64,000 nucleotides of DNA from a bacterium (GTDB taxonomy: Bacteria > Planctomycetota > UBA1135 > UBA2386), in the NCBI GenBank assembly GCA_024743115.1, contig JANSXC010000016.1, positions 1-64,000 on the forward strand, in the 5' to 3' direction. Shown here one piece after another: positions 20,248-27,633 of the stretch. Each line of letters opens with the position of its first letter. The first letter of the stretch is position 1. A program made the translations under genes and the position numbers. The notes under the pieces are model-generated. The model made no database searches, was not told where the DNA came from, and worked only from the letters and a program-made list of their open reading frames with translations.

Positions 20248-22056
20248 ATGAACGAACGAGCAACCTGGCTCCGCACCCATACCTGTGGCGAACTGACGCT
20301 GGCCGACGAGGGCCGCGAGGTCGTCCTCAACGGCTGGATCGAGAACCACCGTGACCACGGTCAGATCGTCTTCCTCGATCTGCGCGATCGTTACGGCGTG
20401 ACGCAGGTCTTCGCCGACCAGGACACGGCCGCGGCGGACGACGGGTTGTTCGATACCTTGAGCAAGCTCGGCAGCGAGGACGTGCTGTCGATTCGTGGCG
20501 TGGTGCGATCGCGCGGCGCCGACAAGGTCAACAAGGATCGTTCGACGGGCGAGATCGAAGTCGTGGCGCACTCGGTGACCGTGCTCAGCGAAGCGGAGAC
20601 GCCGCCGTTCGAAATCGTCGATCAGGCCGAGGCCAACGAAGAGCTGCGTATGCGCTACCGCTACCTCGACCTGCGCCGCCGGCCGCTCGTCGAGGCGATG
20701 GTCAAGCGGTCGCGCTTCGTGACTGCGGTGCGGACCTTCCTGCAGGATCATGGCTTTCTCGACATCGAGACCCCGATCCTGACGAAGAGCACGCCCGAGG
20801 GCGCGCGTGACTACCTCGTGCCGAGTCGCGTGCACCCGGGCAAGTTCTTCGCGCTCCCGCAGAGCCCGCAGATCTTCAAGCAGCTCTGCATGGTCGCGGG
20901 TCTCGATCGCTACTACCAGATCGCGCGGTGCTTCCGGGACGAGGACCTGCGCGCCGATCGTCAGCCGGAGTTCACGCAGATCGACCTCGAGATGTCGTTC
21001 GTTGAGGAGAACGACGTGCTCGATCTCGTCGAGGGCCTGGTCGTGCACTCGATGAAGGAGGGCTTCGGCATCGAGATCCCACGGCCGTTCCCGCGCTTCG
21101 ACTTCGACGACGCGATCGCACGCTATGGCAGCGACAAGCCGGATCTGCGGTTCGGCATGGAACTCATCGACTGCACCGAGCTCGCGAAGAAGAGCGACTT
21201 CAAGGTGTTTTCCGCCGCGGTGGAGACGGGCGGCATCGTCAAGGGCCTGCTCGCCGAGGGCGCTGCCGACAAGTTTTCACGCAAGCAGATCGACAAGCTC
21301 ACCGAGTTCGTCAAGGGCTACGGCGCCAAGGGGCTGGCCTGGGGCAAGGTCACGGACAAGGGCGTCGAGGGCGCGATCTCGAAGTTCTACGGCGGCGATG
21401 CCGGGGCGGAGCTCATCGCGCGGATGGGCGCCAAGCCGGGCGACCTGATGCTGTTCGGTGCCGACTCGAGCAAGGTCGTGCATCGCGCGCTCGGCGAGTT
21501 GCGCGTGCAGCTGGGCGAACAGCTCGGCCTGCGCGATCCGAACGAGTTCCGCTGCTGCTGGGTGCTCAACTTCCCGATGTTCGAGTTCAACGACGACAAG
21601 GGCATCTGGCAATACGCGCACAATCCGTTCAGTGCGCCGGTGGATTGGAACGTCGGCGACTTCGGCGTCGACACCGAGAACATTCGCAGCCGCGCCTACG
21701 ACTTCGTCATGAATGGCTGGGAGCTCGGTTCCGGCTCGGTCCGCATCCACAAGCCCGAGCTGCAGGCCCGCGTGTTCGACTTCCTGGGTATCAGCGAGCA
21801 GGAGCAGCGCGAGAACTTCGGCTTCGTGCTCGATGCCTATCAATACGGCGGCCCGCCGCACGGTGGCATCGCAATCGGCGTCGACCGAATGGTCACGCTC
21901 GCGCTCGCACGCGAATCGATCCGTGACGTGATCGCGTTTCCCAAGACCGCGACGGCCTACGATCTCATGGCGGAAGCGCCGGGTGGGGTGTCGCCGGAGC
22001 AGATGGCCGAACTGCAGATCCTGTCGACAGCGAAGGTCGAAGAGGACGGCGAGTAG
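20248..22056 (+). CDS. aspS: Aspartyl-tRNA synthetase, bacterial type
   Basis: Charges tRNA-Asp. Domains in order: OB-fold anticodon-binding domain (residues ~8-110, with NGWIENHRDHGQIVFLDLRD), class II catalytic core with motif 2 RCFRDEDLRADRQPEFTQID, an inserted bacterial GAD domain (~300-425), and motif 3 GGIAIGVDRMVTLA. The C-terminus IAFPKTATAYDLM is conserved. ATG 20248 matches the family start; upstream in-frame GTG 20173 would add 25 unrelated residues. 602 residues, normal. Whether it also charges tRNA-Asn cannot be judged from this window. Confidence 0.96.
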   Translation: MNERATWLRTHTCGELTLADEGREVVLNGWIENHRDHGQIVFLDLRDRYGVTQVFADQDTAAADDGLFDTLSKLGSEDVLSIRGVVRSRGADKVNKDRSTGEIEVVAHSVTVLSEAETPPFEIVDQAEANEELRMRYRYLDLRRRPLVEAMVKRSRFVTAVRTFLQDHGFLDIETPILTKSTPEGARDYLVPSRVHPGKFFALPQSPQIFKQLCMVAGLDRYYQIARCFRDEDLRADRQPEFTQIDLEMSFVEENDVLDLVEGLVVHSMKEGFGIEIPRPFPRFDFDDAIARYGSDKPDLRFGMELIDCTELAKKSDFKVFSAAVETGGIVKGLLAEGAADKFSRKQIDKLTEFVKGYGAKGLAWGKVTDKGVEGAISKFYGGDAGAELIARMGAKPGDLMLFGADSSKVVHRALGELRVQLGEQLGLRDPNEFRCCWVLNFPMFEFNDDKGIWQYAHNPFSAPVDWNVGDFGVDTENIRSRAYDFVMNGWELGSGSVRIHKPELQARVFDFLGISEQEQRENFGFVLDAYQYGGPPHGGIAIGVDRMVTLALARESIRDVIAFPKTATAYDLMAEAPGGVSPEQMAELQILSTAKVEEDGE

Positions 22057-22068
22057 CGGGCGGCGCGG

Positions 22069-22977
22069 TTACTTGCCGGCGTCGGTTGCGATCGCCGGCT
22101 CGCCGTGCAACCAGCCCAGCTCGACGAGAAACCGATCGGACTTCACGATCGTGTCGGCGTAGGCCTTCGCGTTGCGCTGGCGGTTGAAGAAGCCGTGGGG
22201 CTGACCTTCGTAGAGATGTAGATCGCAGCGGCAACCGGCGGTCTTCATCGCATCGCGATAGGCCTCCCCCGTGCTCACGGGGATCAGCTTGTCCTTGGTG
22301 CCGAGGAAGACGATCGTCGGCGGGGCGTGCTTGCCGATGTGGTGCAGCGGAGAGATCTCGCGCCAGCGTTTGCCGAGCCGTTCGTGCCCGTAGCCGCCCG
22401 GGCCGTTGTCGAAGACCGGGTTGAACAGGAGGAGTGCGTTCGGCCGGGAACTGATCTTCGTGACCGTGTCGGATTCGAGCCCGTCGATGACGCCCGTTGC
22501 AGCCGCGACGTGCCCGCCGGCCGAGCCGCCGGCAGCGGCGAGGCGGTTCGGGTCGATGCCGAGCCGTTCATTGTGCTTTCGCAGCCACCGCACGGCGCTC
22601 TTGCCATCGGCGACGCACTCGAAAGGCGTGGTCTTGTGTCGGGAGCGAACTCGGTAATCCGCGAGCGCCGCTACCATGCCGCGGGACGCGAAGTAGCGCG
22701 CCTGGGGTTCGAACTGTTCGATACGGCCCCCGTTCCACCCGCCGCCGAAGAAGAACACGATCGCGGGGCGGGGTTCCTGCTCGCCCGATTGTTCCGACTC
22801 CGGTTCGTCGGGGAACAAGAGGTGCATCCGCAGTTCGACATCGTCGACCCGCTTGTAGACCTCGGATCGAGCCCCGGCGATCGGGGACTTCTGCGCGACT
22901 ACCGGAGCCGAGGTGAGCAGGGCGAGGGTCGCGAGCAGCACGCAGTCGCCGGCGGCGAGCCGTGGAGGACGGCTCAC
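22069..22977 (-). CDS. Secreted alpha/beta-hydrolase esterase
   Basis: Signal peptide (residues ~8-27, ending APVVAQ), then an HSL/BD-FAE-like fold: oxyanion segment FFFGGGWNGG, nucleophile elbow GGSAGG, acid Asp in GTKDKLIP and catalytic His in EGQPHGFFN. Such enzymes deacetylate or de-esterify polysaccharides. The GTG start at 22977 overlaps the stop of the upstream SGNH hydrolase by four bases (GTGA), so the two esterases are coupled and probably act on the same acetylated or feruloylated glycan. 302 residues. Confidence 0.85.
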   Translation of the reverse strand: MSRPPRLAAGDCVLLATLALLTSAPVVAQKSPIAGARSEVYKRVDDVELRMHLLFPDEPESEQSGEQEPRPAIVFFFGGGWNGGRIEQFEPQARYFASRGMVAALADYRVRSRHKTTPFECVADGKSAVRWLRKHNERLGIDPNRLAAAGGSAGGHVAAATGVIDGLESDTVTKISSRPNALLLFNPVFDNGPGGYGHERLGKRWREISPLHHIGKHAPPTIVFLGTKDKLIPVSTGEAYRDAMKTAGCRCDLHLYEGQPHGFFNRQRNAKAYADTIVKSDRFLVELGWLHGEPAIATDAGK

Positions 22978-23726
22978 GCCTGCCCCTGCACTGCATCGAG
23001 CCACGTTTGCGCCATCAGCGCGGCGCCCGCGCTCGATGGATGCACGCCATCCTTGGCCCAGTGCTCGGGTGGCGCATACTTGACGGCTCGGTCGAACATG
23101 CCCTGGAACGCGACGAAGGTCGCGTCGTGGCGTTCGGCGACCTTCTTCGCCGCGTCGCGATAGCCGTCGAACTCGGGGAACCAAGAGTCGTCGATCGCGC
23201 CACAGCGCAGCACGAAGGGTTCGCACACGACGAGACGCACCTTCGGCAACGCCTTCTTGGTGCGCTTCAGCAGCGCGTCGTAGTCGCCCGCATACTTCTC
23301 GAGCGTGCCGTCGTACTTGCCGTTCTTCTTGTGCCAAACATCGTTGACCCCGATCAGGATGCTGAGCACGTCGGGCTTCAGGTCGAGGCAGTCGCGCTGC
23401 CAGCGATCCGCGAGTTGGAAGACTTTGTTGCCGCTGATGCCGCGGTTGTAGACCCGGATCTTCTCAGGGCCGTGGACCAGCAGGCCGGCGGCCGCCAGCC
23501 AGGCGTAGCCACGCCCTAACGGATCTTGCTGGTTGGGCTCGTCGTTCTTGCGCCTTCTGTGCGCGTCGGTGATCGAGTCGCCCTGGAACAGCACGACGTT
23601 GCCGGCGCGAACGAGTTCGTTGCCGGGGCGGTGCGGCGCGAGGGGCGTGGCGCCGGCTGCCAGGCCGGCGGCGGAAACACCGGTCGCAGCCGCGACCGAG
23701 CCGAGGAAGTGGCGGCGGGGGAGCAT
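22974..23726 (-). CDS. Tat-exported SGNH/GDSL hydrolase
   Basis: The N-terminus RRHFLGSVAAATGVSAAGLA is a twin-arginine-type signal. SGNH blocks: GDSITD (block I Ser), NRGISGN (block II), IGVND (block III Asn) and DGVHPS (block V Asp and His). The enzyme is a carbohydrate acetylesterase or lipase-like hydrolase, probably periplasmic. 250 residues. It is translationally coupled to the downstream alpha/beta-hydrolase esterase. Confidence 0.88.
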   Translation of the reverse strand: MLPRRHFLGSVAAATGVSAAGLAAGATPLAPHRPGNELVRAGNVVLFQGDSITDAHRRRKNDEPNQQDPLGRGYAWLAAAGLLVHGPEKIRVYNRGISGNKVFQLADRWQRDCLDLKPDVLSILIGVNDVWHKKNGKYDGTLEKYAGDYDALLKRTKKALPKVRLVVCEPFVLRCGAIDDSWFPEFDGYRDAAKKVAERHDATFVAFQGMFDRAVKYAPPEHWAKDGVHPSSAGAALMAQTWLDAVQGQA

Positions 23727-23771
23727 GATTGCAGACCATACCGCACCCGTCGCGGCGCGTCGCAGTGGCTT

Positions 23772-24716
23772 CTAGAGCGTCGTCTTGAAGCCGATGCCCG
23801 CGATGAGTTCGAACGCGTCGCCACCATTCATCGTCTCGGTCGAGTCCCCGAGGATGAGCGCGCTGACGCTGCCCGTGAGTTCCCAGTTGCCGAAGCGCGA
23901 TGGCATGAAGGGGAACGGCGTGCTGACCTCGGCGCCGAGCTCGATGAAGCCCAGCACCTTGTCGCCGCCACTGCTCGGGTCTTCGTAGTAGTCACCGAAG
24001 CTCAGGCCGACATTGACGGGGGTCGTGAGCGTCCAGTCGAAGTCGCCCGTTTGGCCGAGGTCGAACTGCGGTGCGACGCCGAACTGCGCGTAGGCACCCT
24101 TCTCCTGTGCCGCTGGGCTGACGATGAAGTCGGCCTGGTTCTTGCGTTCGATGACGAGCGCGGCGGACGGGTTGAGAGCGAATCCACCGTCTTCGCCATC
24201 GTCGCTCCACAGATGCCGGTCGTCGAACGCGATGGCGAAAGCGATCTCCTCGACCGGCGAGTTCGGCCATGAGCCGTTCGGGTTCGACAGGAACGAGTAG
24301 GTGAACGAACCCGACCAGTTGTCGAGGAACGACACGGCGGCGCCGAAGTAGATGTCGCTCTCGTACCAGGCCTGAACGCCACCGCGCGTGCCGGTCGGCC
24401 CGTCATGGATCGAGTTCCACATCCCGAGGACGAGGTCGACGTTGCCGAGGCCCGAGTCCGGTTCGCCCTCCGTCAGGCCGTAGACCATCTGCAGGTGCGG
24501 CTGCGCGATCGCGCCCTGGGTTTCTCGCCGCATGCCGCGGAAGAAGTAGGCGGTGTGGAAGTCGAGGCCCCAGGTGACGGAAACCGCGTCTTCGACGACG
24601 GTGCCCGAGCGGGGCTCACTCGGTTCGGTGCTGTGGAGGAGCTTGCGGTTGCCCTGCGCCAGCAGGGGCGTTGTGCATAGCAGCGACAAGGAGGCGAGAA
24701 CGATCGTGTACTTCAT
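23772..24716 (-). CDS. Putative outer-membrane beta-barrel-like protein
   Basis: Signal peptide (residues 1-21, ending PLLAQ), then ~290 residues of alternating hydrophobic and polar strands rich in Gly, aromatic residues and Asp, opening with WGLDFHTAYFFRGM, a motif seen in small conserved outer-membrane proteins with YxFRG-type starts. The C-terminal strand AGIGFKTTL ends in Leu rather than the classical Phe. No catalytic motif. The start lies 101 bases inside the preceding glycosyltransferase gene. Substrate and partners unknown; a porin or surface barrel is likely. Confidence 0.6.
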   Translation of the reverse strand: MKYTIVLASLSLLCTTPLLAQGNRKLLHSTEPSEPRSGTVVEDAVSVTWGLDFHTAYFFRGMRRETQGAIAQPHLQMVYGLTEGEPDSGLGNVDLVLGMWNSIHDGPTGTRGGVQAWYESDIYFGAAVSFLDNWSGSFTYSFLSNPNGSWPNSPVEEIAFAIAFDDRHLWSDDGEDGGFALNPSAALVIERKNQADFIVSPAAQEKGAYAQFGVAPQFDLGQTGDFDWTLTTPVNVGLSFGDYYEDPSSGGDKVLGFIELGAEVSTPFPFMPSRFGNWELTGSVSALILGDSTETMNGGDAFELIAGIGFKTTL

Positions 24717-25632
24717 GGGGAAGTGAATGGCGGGGCGGAGTCGCGCGCGAGTGCCGAAGCGCGTGATCGATCGTCTCGAGCACTCGCTCGGTGGGGATGT
24801 CGGTCATGCAGCGCCCACGTGGCGCCGCAGTGCAGCCCGTGACCTGCATTGCCGCAAAACACCGCGTCATGCAGTGCAGGCACGGCAGGCCCGTAGCTTC
24901 GACCGGGAAGACCTGGGCCCCAGGATGAACGAAGCGTTCGGGCTGCGCGAGCGAAAACAGTACGACACACGGCACTCCCGCGGCCTGCGCGTAGTGGAAC
25001 GGACCGGAGTTGTTCCCGACGAAGAGATCGCAGGTCGCGAGAACGGCTGCCGTTTCGCGGATCGTCAACTCGCCGACGAGATCGTGATACGACTCGTGCT
25101 CCGAGATGCTCAGGTGTTCATGCTGACCGACGAGGACGACTTCGGCGCCGGCATCGAGCAGGGCCTGCGCAATGTCATGCCAGCGCTCGACGGGCCAGTG
25201 TCGGAGTGGATCGACGAAGTCGGAGCAGACCGCGATCCTCGGGCGGCGCTTGGGCGGTAGTCGCCGCTGCGCCGCGAGATCGTCCGGTGCCAGGTGCAGT
25301 TGCGGGCGGCGATCCCGCGGTCGCGGGTCGTCGGGTGCGAACCCGCCGTAGCTCAGCATGTGGTCGATGAGGCTCGGCATGGCCTCGAGGCGGCCGTAGT
25401 CCTCGTGCGGCATATGCGTGAACAGTCGGACTTCCACGACCTCGTCGAAGCTCTGATCGACCCGCGCCATGCCGGCGACCAAGGGGTTGTGGATGACGTT
25501 CCCGACCTTGCCGTTCAGGTAGACCCGCGTATCGGGGCCGTGGCGTTCGACGAGCGCCGCGACGAGCGGATCAGAACACAGCAGGTCGCCGATGCCCCAG
25601 CCGCCCTGATAGTCGATCAGGACATCTGTCAT
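24616..25632 (-). CDS. Glycosyltransferase family 9 (heptosyltransferase-like)
   Basis: GT-B fold sugar transferase. The start MTDVLIDYQGGWGIGDLLCSDP resembles the GGxGD nucleotide-sugar loop, and NNSGPFHYAQAAGVPCVVLFS matches the GT9 acceptor/donor motif (D/N-S-G-x-x-H-x-A). A C-terminal Cys-rich stretch (PCLHCMTRCFAAMQVTGC) is like that of some heptosyltransferases. Cytoplasmic side of the membrane; it would build LPS core or a surface glycan. ATGA overlap with the radical SAM gene shows coupling. Its 3' end runs 101 bases into the downstream gene, an unusually long same-strand overlap. Confidence 0.85.
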   Translation of the reverse strand: MTDVLIDYQGGWGIGDLLCSDPLVAALVERHGPDTRVYLNGKVGNVIHNPLVAGMARVDQSFDEVVEVRLFTHMPHEDYGRLEAMPSLIDHMLSYGGFAPDDPRPRDRRPQLHLAPDDLAAQRRLPPKRRPRIAVCSDFVDPLRHWPVERWHDIAQALLDAGAEVVLVGQHEHLSISEHESYHDLVGELTIRETAAVLATCDLFVGNNSGPFHYAQAAGVPCVVLFSLAQPERFVHPGAQVFPVEATGLPCLHCMTRCFAAMQVTGCTAAPRGRCMTDIPTERVLETIDHALRHSRATPPRHSLPHEVHDRSRLLVAAMHNAPAGAGQPQAPPQHRTE

Positions 25633-26924
25633 CGGGGCGCGAGATCGGGTTCCATGGCGCGGATCGCCTGCTCGGTACGGCTCAGGATCTGGGCCGGCAC
25701 GTAGCGCAGGATCGTCTGGCGAGCGTGGTCGGTCATGCCGACTTCCTGTGCGACGACCAACGCGCTGCCGACGATCTCTGTGCGCGTCACGCCGGACTCG
25801 ATCGCATGCAGCAACGCCGCGAGACTCTGCTTTTTCTTGCCCGAGTCGTAGAGCGTCACGCCGAGATCGGCCCACGTCTCGCCGTCGTTGGTGCCGCTTT
25901 CGCGTTGCTTGCCGATTGCAGCGAGCAGCGCGTGCTCGGACTCTTCGAGATCGCCCTGCGCGAAGTAGCGCCTGGCGACCTGATGGATCGCAGCGGGCTC
26001 CATCCATTGCAGATAGATCCGGGCGTCGTCGTCCGTGCGCCGGAAGACTTTGCCGTCGCGATCGCGGAACGCGCCGTGACCCGAGTTCTCATGGCACGGA
26101 TCGCAGTAGCCGAAGTCGCTGCAGGCGAAGAACTCGCCCATCTTCGGCAGCGGCTTGCAGTTGCTGATGTCGGTGACGTTGCCGAAGGCGTTCTTGCGCT
26201 CGGTGAGGTGGTACTGGCAGTTGTAGATCCAGCCTTCGGGGTCGATGTTGACCCACGCGCTCGTGCAGTCGATCTGGTAGCGATGATCGCGGTTGAACGC
26301 CTTGCCCATGTGCGTGCCGCGGAACTCGTTGAACTGGTAGAGCAGTCCCCGGCGGTCGGCGAGCTCGACGAGCTTCTGGATGTTGCGGTCGTGCTCGTCG
26401 CTGCGGAAGTGGGGGAAGCGGTGCAGGTTCACCATCGAGAAAACCGGCGCCCGAACGATGCCGCTGTCGCGCAGCCGTTCGGCCTGGTCGAGCCACTTCT
26501 CGGGGGCGATGAACCCGGGGTGATACGTGTGGAAGCTGGTCGCGAACTGCTTGCCGTGGGCGCGCAGTTCCTTCGCGAATGCATCGATATCGAAGGTGAG
26601 GTTCGACGTCATGTCGAGCTCGTAGCCTTCGAGATGGGACGCGATGAATGCGAAGTCCTTGTGCAGGGAAGGTTCGCCGCCAGTCAGGATCAGCGGGTGC
26701 TCGGGGCGGACGGGATACGCATTGAGCGCGTCGACCCATTCGCGGCCCGTGAGTTCCTTGTAGCGACCCCACGGCTTGCGCTTCTGCCCTGGCACCATGT
26801 TGGGCTTCTGGATGCAGTAGTCACACGCGAAGTTGCATCGCGCCGTGAGGTATGCGACCCAGACGTGGATCTCCGGCGTCGGGATGGGGAACGGCTTGTC
26901 GTCCGTGGGCTGTTCGTCGGTCAT
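25629..26924 (-). CDS. Radical SAM protein with C-terminal Cys cluster and repeat domain
   Basis: The cluster motif CNFACDYC follows WVAYLTAR near residue 38, and LILTGGEPSLH is the conserved GGEP strand. A second Cys group, CTSAWVNIDPEGWIYNCQYH and later CSDFGYCDPC, resembles a SPASM/twitch auxiliary [4Fe-4S] site. Residues ~310-430 look like TPR-type helices. Such enzymes modify peptides or sugars. ATG 26924 is preferred to 26951 because AGG lies upstream at suitable spacing. It overlaps the GT9 gene by four bases, which suggests a joint role in making a modified glycan or glycopeptide. Substrate unknown. Confidence 0.85.
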   Translation of the reverse strand: MTDEQPTDDKPFPIPTPEIHVWVAYLTARCNFACDYCIQKPNMVPGQKRKPWGRYKELTGREWVDALNAYPVRPEHPLILTGGEPSLHKDFAFIASHLEGYELDMTSNLTFDIDAFAKELRAHGKQFATSFHTYHPGFIAPEKWLDQAERLRDSGIVRAPVFSMVNLHRFPHFRSDEHDRNIQKLVELADRRGLLYQFNEFRGTHMGKAFNRDHRYQIDCTSAWVNIDPEGWIYNCQYHLTERKNAFGNVTDISNCKPLPKMGEFFACSDFGYCDPCHENSGHGAFRDRDGKVFRRTDDDARIYLQWMEPAAIHQVARRYFAQGDLEESEHALLAAIGKQRESGTNDGETWADLGVTLYDSGKKKQSLAALLHAIESGVTRTEIVGSALVVAQEVGMTDHARQTILRYVPAQILSRTEQAIRAMEPDLAPR

Positions 26925-27024
26925 CGGGGAAACCTGAGGTCCCGATGTCATCGACGATCGCGGCGGTCGGCTTGACCGGTTCGCTGCCGGCGCTGCCGCC
27001 AGAGTGTCGAGTTCTTGGACAGTG

Positions 27025-27621
27025 CTATGTTCGAGACGAATCCGGAGCCAGAGGGTCGCACTCCGCCCGGATCTCGAGAACGGCGTAGGGCCCGGGTTCG
27101 TCGGTGCCGTCGCGCCGGGTTCGGGCCACGTCGATCGCCCCGGCGAGTGAATCGAAGAGACCGTATCGATTCGCGCCCAGTTTCGCGGCGGCGCCGGGCG
27201 CGCCGCAGATTGCCGGAGAGCACTCGAACTTCGTGCCTGCCGTGCGACTGCAGGTGTCGAAGCCGAGCCGGACGAACCCAGCAGGGGTGGCCGCCGGCCT
27301 CACCCGTTCGACCGGGAACGCGACGGGTTCGCCGTTGCGGAACTGCACCGGCAGCGCGGCGACCGAGTAGCGGATGAACCGTTCCCGCTCGGTCGACGGC
27401 AGGATCGACTCGAGGATGTCCAGGGAGTCGTACAGCCACAGTTCGTTATGAAGCCAGTGATCGATCCAATCGTCCGGCCACTCGGCGATGCATCCGCTGA
27501 CGCTCGCGATCAGCTCGACCCCGGCGATCGTAAACTTGCGTCCGGCGACCCCGAACGGGGACCGTCGTCGACGGTTGGCGAAGAAGCCGATCGTTCGGAG
27601 GTCGCGCTCGGTCCAGCCCAT
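27025..27621 (-). CDS. Conserved-looking hypothetical cytoplasmic protein
   Basis: 198 residues without signal peptide or membrane helix. The C-terminal half has a paired pattern (GFDTCSR, FECSPAICGAPG, then EPGPYAVLEIRAE), suggesting a small folded domain with several Cys residues. I do not recognise the family. It begins 12 bases after the molybdopterin oxidoreductase stop on the same strand, so it is probably cotranscribed. It has the same base composition as its neighbours. Confidence 0.55.
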   Translation of the reverse strand: MGWTERDLRTIGFFANRRRRSPFGVAGRKFTIAGVELIASVSGCIAEWPDDWIDHWLHNELWLYDSLDILESILPSTERERFIRYSVAALPVQFRNGEPVAFPVERVRPAATPAGFVRLGFDTCSRTAGTKFECSPAICGAPGAAAKLGANRYGLFDSLAGAIDVARTRRDGTDEPGPYAVLEIRAECDPLAPDSSRT

Positions 27622-27633
27622 GGGCTGCCGCCG

